A stretch of 64,000 nucleotides of DNA from positions 157,935,142 to 157,999,141 of the forward strand of contig NC_071354.1 of NCBI RefSeq assembly GCF_943734655.1, in the 5' to 3' direction. Both the position numbers and the translations under genes were made by a program. Below, one piece after another: positions 44,823-57,935 of this stretch (position 1 is the first letter of the stretch; each line of letters opens with the position of its first letter). The stretch comes from Sabethes cyaneus. Taxonomy: Eukaryota > Arthropoda > Insecta > Diptera > Culicidae. The notes beneath the pieces are model-generated. The model ran no database searches and was not told where the DNA came from. It saw only the letters and a program-made list of their open reading frames with translations.

Positions 44823-46911
44823 AAAACCCGATTTAATCCACCTAGTGGAGAAAGGAACCTTTGTTATACGGTCTTACTTCCTATTAGAATAGAAATCGAC
44901 ACGTCTTCGGAACATAATTCATCTATTGGTTAACGTTGCGTAGTGCGTTTGTTTTCATAAAATTGTTGGAAATTGAACAGGTTTACACAATTTGTACAAA
45001 ATAGCAGCACTTATAAATTTTGATAGATTTTTTGATTTTTTCATGAAATTACTGAGTAAGGGAAAGTTGGTTGTTACTAATTTGAGTAAGTGCAAGTAAA
45101 AGCAAGTTGTAAGAGGAAATATTATTCTTTAACATATACATTGCGTAGTAAAAGTCTAGTTTATAGGTTTTTGAACTACGCATAAATTTCTGTAGTGCCA
45201 TTCTTTTTGATTGACATCAATAAAGTTTTCTTGAATAAATTTCATCAATTTTTGTTAACCTTCGGTTACTCACGCTGTTGCATTTTGTACAACACGTGTA
45301 GGTTTTTGAATGCCTAATTATTATAAAGTTACAAATCGCTGTTTAACTAACGTATATTCTTCAATTACCTTGTTATGAGCAAAATGTCATAATTATTCAA
45401 TGCATTAACACTTTAAATTGTTGGGAAAATAGATCAGCATAAACTGACATCACAGAAACGAAGCAATCAGCATGTGAGGTGTACCGCAATTGACCCAAAC
45501 TGGAATTTTCTCTCGTTTATTCATATGGAAAAATGGTGTCTGTATGCAGCAAAACTTTCAGCAAATGTAAAATGTTTTAAATGTATCCGTCTGTCGATAG
45601 TCGGGTAATTCGGGATCAAAATTAGGGTATTTTTTATAATCAAAGTTCTACAGTACCTAAACAAACAAACATGGAGGTATACTATATACAGCAAAGTAGT
45701 GTATTTTTACTATTTGTACAATTTTGTAATACATGAAAAAGTTATACAACAATTATAAAAAGAGCTAAAATAGAAAATACTGATTTTACAAATTCATATA
45801 CAATAAATAAGATTTTTCTATCTTCGCTGAATAGATAGAAGGTTACTGTATTCAACAAAATTTCTTGTAATAATATGTTCTAAAACTTTGCAGGACACAT
45901 CAATGTGTGATATTGAAACTCAAGAAAAATATTTTTTTTTATTTCACTTTTAGGGAGATTAATCAAAATTTAAATTCTACCAGACGATAGAGCTTTCAAT
46001 TTCAAGAAACTCTTCCGAAGGTTCCATAAACCTAAAACCAAGTTTTCCCAGTCAAAACTCTAGTAGGCATGTCATTTTGGGTTTGGGCCATTGTGCGCGC
46101 GAGTGACCGTATTACAAAAGTAGGCGCGAGTGTTGGAGGGTTAATATCTTTTGATCGGCAAAACCAATTCTTCTGAAATTTTGCAGAGATATTTGTAGCA
46201 TTAAAGCCTCTAATTTGATGCCAAAATAATTCAAACTAGATAAATCATCTTAGATGAAATCGTTATAAATTATTGTAAATTTTAATGTGTTGTATTCAAT
46301 TGATCATAACTCTCAAATTAAACGTCCAATCAAAAAACAAATCAATAGTGATCTATTAGGTTATGTTACCTGTCAAATGAGACTAATAGCGTCTAAATCG
46401 CTTTAGTCATTTCTAAGAAACAGGCGATAATTATTACCTTGTCAAAACAGGTTTTTTAAGCATAACTTTTAAACTGATTGTTTGTTTTCAATAAAATTTA
46501 TCCGAAAAATTTAGTGTTAACAAGAGCTTTCATTCGATACCAAGATCGTTGAAATCGGTCGTTTGGGTACGGAGAAAATCGTGTCACGTAATTTTTACTT
46601 TTTTACTTATAACTTTTAAACGAAATGTCGGACCTCGAAACAATTCAATAGTGATATACTAGGCAATAATACCTTTCAAACAAAAGTAATAGCGAACAAA
46701 TCGGTTCAGCCATCTCCGAGAAACAGGCGATAGAAAAGTTGCGCTCCGCACATACATACACACATACACACACACACACACACACACAGACATTGCTCAG
46801 TTCGTCGAACCCTGTCGATTGGTATATGTGGCTCGGCCCTCCGGGCCTCGGATCAATTTCGTGTTTTTCGACCAATTCCTAAACCTTTGTTATAGTATAA
46901 CAAAGGTAAAA
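44823..46911. repeat. 2.13-kb tandem duplication, unit 2
   Basis: It aligns with unit 1 from AAACCCGATTTAATCCACC to CCTTTGTTATAGTATAACAAAGG (46885-46907). It has about 110 bp extra near 45433-45540, lacks the 101-bp MITE, and has a much shorter CA run. Divergence is clearly visible but moderate, so the duplication is not very recent. Confidence 0.82.
46753..46788. repeat. short (AC)n run in unit 2
   Basis: CATACATACACACATACACACA and further CA units, interrupted by CATA, at the position matching the long CA run of unit 1. Confidence 0.9.
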
Positions 46912-46914
46912 CGT

Positions 46915-47345
46915 CGAAAGATGATAAAAATCCGATGAAATGATGCCGAGAAATTGTAGAATGTTTCGTTGATGTTTCTCGGTGAAATGAAATCCTTATT
47001 TTCTTGATCTGCGTAACGTTTCTGGCTACTATGCTTCGCCTATCGTCAAACACCTGGAAAATTTTATTCTTTGGTCGTTTTTTCAGGTTTTATTATTGCA
47101 TGATATTTGTGTTTCGTAGAGTTTATCTGTTATTTTTGTATTTTGTAGACCATTTTTGTATTGTTTCTGTATTATGTTTTACGTATGTATCAATTTTGTT
47201 TTACTGTTGTGTGTCTTTCAGCGTTTATTTTTATTTTTTGTTTCATTATTACTTTATTTTTATATTAGTTGTAATATTTTGTAATAATATTTTCTGCCAT
47301 ATTTTTTATCAAATTTTTCTGTAATTTTAATTTTTTAAGTACACT
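46915..47345. other. T-rich spacer
   Basis: Repeated TTTTGTATTTTGTAG-like sequence between 47080 and 47335. The frame over it is composition-driven. Confidence 0.45.
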
Positions 47346-47364
47346 ATTTATTCGTTATTGTGAC

Positions 47365-48520
47365 AGATATGTATTTCGTCAAGTTCCGGGAGTACAACTT
47401 GCAGACACACCATCTGTTTGTGGACTTTAAAGCGACGTACGATTCAGTTAAACGAAATAAGCTGTGGCAGATAATAGGCAGAACATGGTTTTCCGACGAA
47501 ACTAGTTACGCTGATTCGTGCGACGCTGGACGGATCCAAATCATGCGTTAGGATTGCGGGTGAGACCTCAGCTGCTTTCGTGACGTTGGATGGACTGAAG
47601 CAAGGGGATGCACTCTCTAACCTCCTCTAACCTTCAACATTGCCTTGGAAGGTGCATTACGAAGGGCAACCGTGGAAAGGAATGGAACTATCATCACGAA
47701 ATCTAACATGCTTCTTGGTTTTGCGGATGACGTCGATATCATCGGAATCAACCGTAGAGCAGTGGAAGATGCCTTTAGGCCCTTTATAAGGGAAGCGGCG
47801 AGATTGGGACTTACCATTAACACCGCCAAAACGAAGTATGTACATGTCTGCTGGTAGGGAACGTGGGAGCCCAAGTGGTGTTGGTGCCGAGGTGGAGTTA
47901 GATGGGGAACGATATGAAGTAGTGGACGAATTTATATATCTTGGTGCACTCGTGACATGTGACAACGATGTAAGCCGCGAATCCGGCTTTCTACGGATTA
48001 AGTAGCCAGCTGAAGTCCCGTAGTTTGCAAATTCCACAAAACTGGCGCTCCACAGAACACTAATCCTTCCGGTGGCGTTTTACGGACACGAATCATGGAC
48101 GCTAAAGGAAGCTGATCGGCGAGTGCTTGGGGGTTTTGAGTGTAAAATTCTGCGTTCTATACTTGGTGGCAAAATGGAAAATGGACTGTGGCGCAGACGA
48201 CCCAGCTGTACCAAGTATACAAATATGCTGATATAGTAAGGTAGCGCAATGTGGCAGGTTGCGGTGGGCTGGACACGTGACCAGAATGCCCGACGAAAGA
48301 GTAGCCAAAACTATTTGCAGCAGAGAACCAGGAATAGGTCGTAGACTCCGAGGCAGACCCCGTACCCGGTGGGTGTGCGCCTTCGAAGACGATGCTCGTT
48401 CAGCTGGTGTTCGTGGGGATTGGAGAACGGCAGCCCAGGACCGACGGTACTGGAGGACCATAATTCGTTCGGCGCAGGATCGGTAACGGACCGTTGCCAC
48501 TAAAGTCAAGTAAGTATGTA
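47365..48520 (+). pseudogene. decayed RTE-like non-LTR element, second subfamily
   Basis: FREYNLQTHHLFVDFKATYDSVKRNKLW (motif A), a diverged motif B, MLLGFADDVDIIGINRRAVED (FADD), NTAKTKYVHV, VVDEFIYLGALVTCDND, GHESWTLKEADRRVLGGFE and the C-terminal RWAGHVTRMPDERVAK...RRLRGRPRTRWVCAFEDDARSAGVRGDWR segment follow in order, across at least five frame changes. The 3' end carries a GTAAGTA tail. The DNA matches 55600-56012 and 60776-60885 better than the 32212 copy. Confidence 0.78.
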
Positions 48521-48524
48521 TTTC

Positions 48525-51500
48525 GTCTTCGACGCGCTTCTTCAAGCTCGGGACAGACACTTCTTGTAATGAAAACTTCCGCATAAAGCATGTTTGTTCA
48601 ACAAGATTAACTCAAGAATTATGGACTTTGATAATAAATCTCTGAGAAAATTAGTTCCAGCAAAATTTTGTTAATCTTGAATTTGTTAAATATTGTTTAG
48701 TATAAGTCCATAAACTATGACCGTGTACAAAGTTTCAAACAATTCCTAGATCTTTCGATCAAAACTGTACTATAATTATGAAAAATAGTATCCACTTTAA
48801 AATAAGTCAGTCACCAGGCATAAACAGAAGGTGGGACACGTGCCCCAGTGTGCCACAGCCTAGGCACACCTGTGTTCATGAAGAAAAGGATAATGCTTGA
48901 TGGTCCCAGGACCCCGGTCGGGCGGTCGCGAATGTAATGTCAAAGTTATAAATTTTTATTGCACAATATGCTACTAATCACGTACTGTAATCAAACTGTT
49001 GCCCACAGCAAAGCGCCCGGTCAGCAGCGAAGCTGAGTCAAATTTCTCCGTTTTATTCAATAATATGTTTTGTTGTCGCCACAGAAAACTTCGGCCTCCG
49101 GAGAGGGACTCTTTATTTACCGCCTCGCTTCTCGGAATTCAAAAGTAATTACGTTACGTTTTATGCTGTGATTTCCCGGCGTAACGAGCCGGCTTCTGCA
49201 GTGATTGTGGATTGGTAGAAAACTTTTCCAGCCCCCCCGCCCCGCCATCACAACACTTCCATCCGATACACTGATTCGCGTGATACAATTATTTCTGCCA
49301 CCATCATCGGCAAGTTGCAATTCGTCGCCGCCGTCGTCGTCGTAGGTATGGATTGTTCTAGCTCTTGCAAAATTCGCGGGAAGTGCTGTTTCCATCCTTT
49401 CCGCTCTGGGATAGTCCCCACGCCACTTCAGTGGCGAATGAATTTACTGGTTGTTTACTGCCTCTTTCCAGTACGATAGTTTGTTTGTATTGAATCAGTC
49501 AGTTTTGTAACTTCTTGTAATAATGGTTTAGTTTTTATTTCACAACCGCTTGGCACTGGCGAACGATGCCTTACATTTGGGTGATTCGGGACAAAAGATT
49601 CCGGACGCCCGTTTACCGTCATAATCAGGCAAACCACTGGCAGCCTGGCAGAGCTGCACCTACTGTGTGCACTTCCCAATACAATGCTGCGAAACTTTTT
49701 AATTGGATTGGAGTAAACTAGTGTTTAACCAGCAACCGGTTTGGAATAGTAATTAATTATAATCATTAGTTTGACAAAAATTTTCCGGAAACAGCCAGAG
49801 CTTACAGTTTATCTGGTGTTGCCCTGCGGAGTGCTAATTTCATACATACTTATTCCCGTGAAGCAAAGTTCTAGCGAAATGTAATTAAAAACTCTGAAAT
49901 AACTGGTAAACAATTACAACACCGGCTACCAGCTTTTCCGGGGGTAACAATCGATCAATTACTTTGAATTGTTTTTGTTTACCATTGGAAAATTTTGGAA
50001 ATACAAAACGAACTCTTAAAATATGTGAGAGAGTAGTAGAATGATAGAGGGTAAATGGAGTGATATAGAAGAAGCACATTTTGGTTTCCTATCATAGACT
50101 CTGTACTCCAGCTCTTAAAGTTGGTGCTCAGTGCGATACTGTAACAACCTATATATTAATGACCGACGCGCTCTCTGGCACGGTGCCGCACGGTGCACTC
50201 AGAACACTTATAGCACCGCACCATATAAAAAAATGACATCGGAGTGCTGTGTCATATTCGTCTTCAGTAGCGAGTCGGTAAAATGCACTGAAACCGACAG
50301 CGTGTTAACTATGAAAGGAAGCGAAATATTTAGTCACAGCTCGCACCGCGGTGCGTGCTTTCACAAGTCTGTTTTCTGATCGACAAGATATGAGCTGAAA
50401 GAAAAGAGGTACGTTAGTTTCGTTCTACACCGAAAAACAGATGTGGTTTAGAAGCAACATTGTAAACTCAAAAAATTCACTAACATTTATCAATTTTGTA
50501 ACGAACGAAACGAGACTATAATGAGAACTATTAGGATGCATTTCCCAGGCGTAATTTGAAAATGCGAATATCTGTATGCTTCTAGCAGGAAACCCACTCG
50601 TTTGAAGCCTTATGTTTTTATCCTACCTCCAATAAATAAGTATCGATCTGTGCCAATTCCATTACTCGAGCAACAACAAAAAAACAAGAAATAAGAACCG
50701 ATGAAAGAAAAACGTCAAACAGCTCTAAACGACCGTTTGCACTAGGAAATAAAGTCGGAAGTATAGCTTTATGCTGGATGCTGGTGCCAGGAAATTTCTG
50801 TTGTACTTTGTTCCACCCGCTGCTGCTGCTGCCGTTACACCTCTACTTGACCTGCCCGCGCTTGCATGACCCTTTTTGAAGCTTAACTGCTGGCAAGTTC
50901 GATCGAAATTTTAATGGTATCACTGAAAGTGGCATGATTTCAGTCAGCACCGGCGGCCGGCGGTAGAAAGGCAAGGAATTCCAGGAAAGGAAATGGTCGG
51001 CCTGAAATATCGGGCAGACTTGACTGGCCGGCTGCAGTAACGGGAAAGCTATGCAGATAATTATTATTTCGAAATCGAATCTCGCCGGATATCAACACTG
51101 GTTTCAATTAAACTCCAGTGAACCACCTTGATTACCTGCCAATCGGCTCGCAATAATTTACAGCAACGTTTCATATTTCCATTTGTGCTTGCCGGACGGC
51201 TGGCTTTTCATTGACGGTTGGATTAGCAACATTCTTCTCTCTCACCTTTTATCCTTCTTTGCCACCCCAATTTTCATCCAATCCCATAGCTTTCGTTCGT
51301 TGCTGTCGTTGTTGTCCAAATAGATGGATGAAATTAGCTTTCCCGATGTAACCTCCCCTAGAATTCAACTAGGTGCGGAATAGGAATAGGCTCAATCCTA
51401 GCGGAAGTACCCATCCGATGACTCCGAGATCGTGTAACAGACCTATGTAGGTATTGGACCAGAAAGATCCAGAGGTGCAATGATTACTATGTGATTTTCA

Positions 51501-52610
51501 TTGCTTTCTCTGTTACATCGGCTGATCGGCTTCGGTTGAACAGTAACAGATGAAGCAAAATAGGTTGACTTTGGAGTGGTCTAAATTTTGATGAGATTAT
51601 AGATCGTCCAGTCTGCCGTGCGGCCCGACGAGCTTAAAATTTGTACGGGATTCTTCCACCAAACATACGAAGAAACTCCACTTGTTCACATTTTCAATGC
51701 TGAATGCCTCCATTGCAGAATGTGCCACGAAAGAAATTTTGTGATTAACAAACTAGTGGATTCAAAGAAGCAACATTTTGATTTCCTCCGCAAAATCCAA
51801 GCACAGCTTGGAGCTGCCGAGTTTTGCACACAATAGAGCAGATTTTTCTAAAGGTAATTTTCGGAAATATTTTTTTTTCTCGACCACTCTAGTTGACATA
51901 CACACAACATCCCAGCAGCAGCCGGATGACTGTCGAAATCATCAGCAGCCGCAATAGTATCCGGATCTTTGGGCCACTTACCACACGAACCATTCGGGCT
52001 TCACCGGCACAGCGCCACGTCGAAGGCCGGCCGGTCGGGCGGCCGGGCTGGTAATGCGAATATCCTGTTTTAATATCCTTCGTTTTCGGTCTTTCCGGTT
52101 AGTAGACCGGTGCCATTTGGGACTTTGCAAATGAATATTTACCATTGCATGATGATGATAGAGCCGAAACGATGTTCAACATTTGCTGGGTACATACATA
52201 GCATAGGTATGTGCATATGAGAAAAGGAAAAGTTTAGCTAGAGTTACCGGTTCAAGTAGGTTTGTATTGCAAGGGAATTTTTGAGGTTTAATTCCGGAGA
52301 AGCTTTTTTTGGTTTTTGCTTTGAATTATTCGAAAGTGATATAGCCTTAAGTGATCCCGATTGACACGTAATTAATACTAGGCAACGACAATGTTCGGGT
52401 AGAGAAGAAGCATGTGAACTAGTGTGAAATGATATTTGATCAAGAAAAAATAATTGGTTTAGATTACTGTAGCTATTTTTGTATTGTACGATGGATAATG
52501 GTACGATGGAAATAATGTGACCATCTTTAATCTGAACAATTTTAAACTGAACCTCGGTGATTTGTAAGGGTTAACATCTGTGCTTTGTACATCGTTTTTA
52601 TCAGTTTCAT
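48525..52610. other. unique-looking region, no supported gene
   Basis: No frame over about 92 codons and none with a domain. A 72-codon frame at 51618-51836 (with CLHCRMCHERNF) starts at GTG and could be an exon or transposase relic but cannot be assigned. CGTCGCCGCCGTCGTCG repeats occur near 49322-49342. The region is richer in GC than the transposon-filled parts and may be regulatory or intronic. Confidence 0.3.
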
Positions 52611-52615
52611 AGAGT

Positions 52616-53807
52616 TAGAAATTCCACTAAGAGTTAAACCATCAGTTCACAATTACACATCTTCTAATAATTGGCGATGAATTGGCATTTTGATAATTTT
52701 TGCATCACTTAAAGCAGTAGTAGTAAGGCTTGGAATTGGTATGCAGTTGACGTAGTTAGCTTACTTAAGGAGCTTGCTTACATCTACGGTTAAACCAAAA
52801 AAATAAATAACTATTTCGTCCGGATGATTTGTTTACAACACTGACTCGCATTCGTAAGTATAATTGTCTTACAACTAACATATGGACAGCCAGTTAAAAT
52901 ATCAATTAGCTAACGTTCTCTGCATTTTACTAGTTCCTTTCCAAACTTTACGTTACAGCTATTTGCATACTTGACAATACTACAATGGAAACTATGTAAA
53001 AAATTGCAGGTAAGTAAAGCAGCAAATGAAACACTCAAAAACTATACTCGGATAAGACAGTTGCTGGACCCTGCGTATCGTCACTTGCACAAATATCCCT
53101 TCAGCTCTGTTTACGTGCAAGACAACAGTTCCGAACAAATTCTTGCAGTATATGGATATAATCTGGTGCAAGAATAGCATGACCGTTGACTTTTCTATAA
53201 CAATTCACTTTCAGCACATCAGATTGGTCTAGATCAGCGGTTCCCAAATGGGGGTTCGCGAACCCCCAGGGGTACGCCAAAACCTTAGTTCGCTTCAGAA
53301 TAGTATAGGGAAATCCGTCAGGGGGTACGCGAACCTTAAAAAGGTTGGGAACCGCTGGTCTAGATTGAATGTTTAAAGATAAAATCGGTTGAAGAAGAGA
53401 GGTGATTTTACACTTTAACAAAATTGTTTACTTTCAGGACATTAAATTGGACTATATTTAATGTTTGAACGATAAAAACCATCCAGGAAAGCAGTGGTTT
53501 TGCACTCTGGCGTAGTGATGTCCGAAAGTTTCAATTATTCGATTACCGATTAATCGACGAGCGTTGTCTGCACTAATCTATTAATTCAACTATTCGTGCT
53601 AGTGGTATTCGATTAGAAATATTCGAATATTTTTTCATTAATTCGATCAAGGGGGCTTTGTTACTTTTTTTTGTAAAAGGAAACCACACTAAACAGATGA
53701 TGTGTTTGACTGTCGTCCCTGCCTGTGAAGCACGAAGAAAATATATGGAGAAATTTGACCTTGAAGCTTTTCGTTAATCTTCACTATTTAGTGATTGAAA
53801 ATGAAGA
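52616..53807 (+). repeat. dispersed repeat, copy 2 (partner at 15065-16127)
   Basis: Shared landmarks with copy 1 include ATTCCACTAAGAGTTAAA, GTATAATTGTCTTACAACTAAC, CTTGCAGTATATGGAT and GATTGAAAATGAA. This copy contains a 123-bp hAT-like MITE and a segment near 53520-53650 (ATTCGATTACCGATTAATCG) that copy 1 lacks. Confidence 0.7.
53235..53357. mobile_element. hAT-like MITE (123 bp) with perfect 8-bp duplication
   Basis: The ends CAGCGGTTCCCAA and TTGGGAACCGCTG are perfect 13-bp inverted repeats. GTCTAGAT occurs on both sides (53227-53234, 53358-53365). The paralogous copy at 15065-16127 reads through the site without an insert (near 15755). It is non-coding. Confidence 0.88.
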
Positions 53808-53987
53808 TTGTAATGAAAACCACATAACTGTTACATCAATTACAAATCGATTGATCTTCAAACCATCAAAATCCATTCATTATAGGCAGAGTTATTAGCG
53901 TTTAAAATCTTTCATGTTTTCGTGACGCTCGCAGTTTTTGATTTTATGGAAGTACCCCTTGTACCAGCTACATTCCTAAGAGACGTA

Positions 53988-55414
53988 CCCAGCTAGCACC
54001 AACTCGCATATCAATGTACGAAAACTATCGTAAATATCTCTTAACAAACTCGAAATCGTAACTAAAGCTGGATAAAGTGGGATCAAGTTGATTTTCTGTC
54101 GCATATAATGATAATGACTGACATACATACGATTTTCAGCACAAAATCGTAGGTTAGTACGGAACGACTCACGCTTAATCGGATATTATCGTATATAAAT
54201 ACTTATATAGTCGTAACGCTCAAAATTATTCGTAATCACGTATATTGCCTCCAAAATAGTACGGATTTGTCAATTTTGCGCATGAAATACGATTTATTTA
54301 GCATATGGGTCATTCCACGGGAAATTTACAGTTAAAATTTTTTTTCTCTTCGGGACATTTTTTTTACGTTCTTTGTGCAAAAAAAATCGACACGTATTTT
54401 TGTATTTCGATGTTACTGTTGGAATTCGCAAGATATGATTTTTTAAAGTATTGTAATCCGAAAAATCACTATTTTTTAAATATTGATTGTAAACGTAGTT
54501 TGTAATATCAAAAAATGACTTTCTACCAGATGTGTTCACTATTCCACAAGCTTTCAAAATTGGTATACCATACCTCCTCTCGATTGTTTTTCAATAGTTA
54601 AATAGTGCATTTTTATAAACAATTGCATTTTTTTCAAAGTTGGAACTTTTTTTCTCGATTTTTTTTACTTTAAAATATTTGTTCATCTTTCTCGAAGAAG
54701 CATGCAAAATTTGGAAATGGAGAAATGAAAACTCTAGAAGTTATGAATTTTTATGTCTCAGCGCGTGTGTTAATGTGAAGCGAGCGGTGATACTCAATCG
54801 ATGTTCTAACCCACGGACAGCTTCATGACGAGGCCGCCTTTGATGCTATTAAGTGTAACGTGTCGTTGAAGCACGCGTGTTCGTCCGCTCGTTTGCATTA
54901 ACGTGCGCGCTTCGATATAAAAATTCATAACTTCTAGAGTTTTCATTTCTCCATTTCCAAATTTTGCATGCTTCTTCGAGAAAGATGAACAAATATTTTA
55001 AAGTAAAAAAAATCGAGAAAAAAAAGTTCTAACTTTGAAAAAATTGCAATTGTTTATAAAAATGCACTATTTAACTATTGAAAAACAATCGAGAGGAGGT
55101 ATGGTATACCAATTTTGAAAGCTTGTGGAATAGTGAACACATCTGGTAGAAAGTCATTTTTTGATATTACAAACTACGTTTACAATCAGTATTTAAAAAA
55201 TAGTGATTTTTTCGGATTACAATACTTTAAAAAAATCATATCTTGCGAATTCCAACAGTAACATCGAAATACAAAAATACGTGTCGATTTTTTTTGAACA
55301 AGGAACGTAAAAAAAATATTCCAAAGAGAAAAAAAATTTTGACTGTAAATTTCCCGTGGAATGACCCATATATATATCTGTATACATTTTATACATATGA
55401 AAATGCTAGCTGGG
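53988..55414. mobile_element. TIR element with CCCAGCTAGCA ends, copy B (split)
   Basis: 53988-54303 and 55371-55414 together match copy A (19594-19970); the break is filled by the foldback at 54306-55368. Ends are CCCAGCTAGCACC and GCTAGCTGGG with TA flanks. No coding capacity. Confidence 0.78.
54306..55368. mobile_element. 1.06-kb foldback element
   Basis: The left arm 54306-54787 and right arm 54888-55368 are inverted copies of about 480 bp, nearly identical in the outer 450 bp. The ends are TGGGTCATTCCACGGGAAAT and its complement. A ~100-bp GC-richer centre separates them. TA flanks both sides (54304-54305, 55369-55370). Copy A of the host element has no insert here. It has no ORF of note and so is a non-autonomous foldback of the TA-duplicating type. 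Confidence 0.85.
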
Positions 55415-55544
55415 TAGTCCTACGTCATAAACAACTATGACTCAAGTGTAAATCCTATCGAGGCATTACATTGTACAATTCTGTCTATATTGTGCTCTCT
55501 TGATATCCTGTTCTGTGGACTGAGACTATTAGCGGAGTCCTTCG

Positions 55545-56012
55545 TCGGTAAGTACCAAACTGATTTTCGTGAGTGTCGCTCCTAGACGTATCCGATGTCT
55601 CCTAGCGTCAGTTACTAGACATGTTCCAGGAATACAACTTAGAGACTCATCATCTGTTTGTTGACTTTAAGGCAGCGTACGATTCAATCAAACGAAATTT
55701 ACTGTAGCAGATAATACTAGACCATGGTTTTCCAACGAAACTAGTTAAGCTGACTCGTACGATGCTGGATTGCAGGATTTACAGGTGACGTGGGTGTTAT
55801 AGAAATTAACCATAGAGCAGTGGAAGAGACCTGCAGATCTTTTAATTTGTAAATAGTGAGATTGGAACTTAACTTTAATACTGTCAAAGTGAAGTACACG
55901 GTTGCTGGCAAGGAACAATCTAGTCAAAATGGTGTTGGTGTCGAAAACGAGCTGGATGAACGATATGAAGTAGTGAAGAAATTCCAAGAGATATTTCTTG
56001 GTATGCTCGTGA
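55545..56012 (+). pseudogene. RTE-like element, 5' piece split by the Loa-like insertion
   Basis: FQEYNLETHHLFVDFKAAYDSIKRN and later EQSSQNGVGVENELDERYEVV...LGMLV match the copy at 47365-48000, with stops and a missing FADD block. Homology ends near 56012 at CTCGTGA and resumes at about 60776 with GCACGTTCAGGTGGTGTTCG. The gap is filled by the Loa-like element. Confidence 0.7.
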
Positions 56013-56419
56013 TCTAAAAAGAGTGAACAAGTGATGGGGAAATTGGATCGGGACCCGAGCTGTCTGTCACAAGCCAGGATAGAGGAGGAGTGTTGAGATT
56101 TGTGGATGGCTCCATGGTAAATTTATGGTGGATCCATCCGCAACTCAAGTCTCTTCCGCGGCAAATCTTGTAAAAGTCTTCTGCTCTCAATGTAGCAAGT
56201 AGTCTAGGAGCATGCTACATTCTGAGCAAAGTGCGGAGGAGGACCTCGGCGTAACGCGTCCCGTGCCTAGGGATGAATGCTTCGGGGGGTCTAATAAAGT
56301 TTCCCAAAGTCGAACGGAGCCTGCATGGTACCAGAGCACCCTGTGCAGTAAATTGCTCCCTCTGTTCCAAGCTGGTTAAGAACTGTTGATTTTCTCCCCA
56401 GCAGAGTACAACCATCGCC

Positions 56420-57935
56420 ATGGATAACCTTGTAAATATATTTGATGGGGCAACCAACGACCCCCAAGAGTTGGTGATAAACACCGGAGTAGGTGTAGAG
56501 GTGGCGCACGACTGTAGATCGGAAGTGCGCAGTCCGATCGGCACGGACGATACTGGCGAAGTGATGGATACAGGGATGGAAGAGGACTTTAACCTCGACA
56601 GCATGTCGCTGGAAGGAGGACTCACGGTTTCATCCCTGTTCCTGAATTCACCAACAGGGAACGCGGAGAGCGACGCGGATAACCTTCCCGATTCGGCGAC
56701 GCTACCTGAAATCAAGAGGCAACCTGAGACTTCCGGAGTTGTGGCCAAGCGTCTCTCCAACGCGCAACGGCGACGGCAGAAGTGGTATCGGAGCAAAGGC
56801 AACTCAAAGGAGGAAGCGGAGGAACTTGCCCTTCTGCCGGCCGGCCAGCCCAGCCAGCAGGACCTGGTCGTTACCAAAAGGCAGCGATCCGCTGATACGG
56901 CGTCGCCGAACATCAGCAATAAAGGTCCCACTAAAAAAAGACCACGCAGTCGAGCCTGCGCGGGAAATGGTGGATGCTTTCAGTGTAGCCATAACTACGG
57001 CTGATTATCCCGTTTCCCTGCTTACTACGGATCAGCTCCAGACTGTCCGCGCCGTTCTTCTGGATCAAATAGCTGGCCAGGAGACTCCAGACATTAGACC
57101 CAAGTTCAGGAGCTGCCAGTTCAAGAACGGCTACTAGATACTGGCTTGCTCAGACCAGAACACGGTCAAATGGCTGAAGCAAACGGCATCTACTCTCGTC
57201 CCGTGGGAAGGAGCACAACTACGGGCCTAAGACACGAAGGACCTGCCGAAGGCTCACGACTTCATAGGGTACTTCCAGGACAGTGTCGGCACCACGGATG
57301 AGAAAATCTTGAGATTCCTCCAGAATCAGAACGACGGCTTTTCAAACGGCTACACAAACGTGGCAGATACGCCGTCGCATTGTGCGTGGAAAGACCGTGG
57401 AACTGTTAATGGAGGTTGACCAAAAGCCGGCAAGTCACATTGCTGAGCAGCGCTTTATGCTAAATTTTATGTTTGGCAAAGCAGCATGCGACAGGTTGGC
57501 AGAGGTCTGATCAATACAGGCGCAACAGTCTCTGCTGCAAAGTCGAGGAAGGTACGAGCGGAACTCCCTTCTGGGAGTGCCACACCACCACCAAGACAAT
57601 GCAATCCTGCAACGTTGAGGGTGGAAAGTGCGGAACTTCCCACTGGAAGTGCCCCGCCGCCACCTAAATAATGCAATCCTGCGAAGACTAGGCGAGCGCC
57701 GCGAAAACCTCGTAAGAGGCGTACGCAGCAATCACCAGCCGATAGTAGACCTCAGGGGCTCAATCCGCCGTTAGGTGCGGGTCGGACATCTGTGGCCTGT
57801 CGCCTGCGGCAACCGAAGCTTGCCGGTGTGGGCGACCCAGCCGCTCAACTCAGCCTAAACGCTGCTGGTACCCGTTCGCCAAGGCTCGATCCAGTAATGG
57901 ATCAAGCTGAAAACGGCAATCCTGCCTCAAAATGA
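56420..57935 (+). pseudogene. Loa-like ORF1 (nucleic-acid-binding protein), frameshifted
   Basis: The ATG at 56420 opens 194 codons: an acidic N-terminal part, AKRLSNAQRRRQKWYRSKGN (a basic patch common in these ORF1 proteins) at about 110-130, then TKKRPRSRA. One shift close to the A run at 56932-56940 moves to the frame that reads VDAFSVAITTADYPVSLLTTDQL and, after stops, VGYFQDSVGTT-type sequence; this part resembles the DUF4780-like domain of mosquito elements. A proline-rich basic C-terminus follows to TGA at 57933-57935. At least five stops or shifts make it inactive. Its terminal TGA overlaps the ORF2 ATG as ATGA. Confidence 0.65.
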
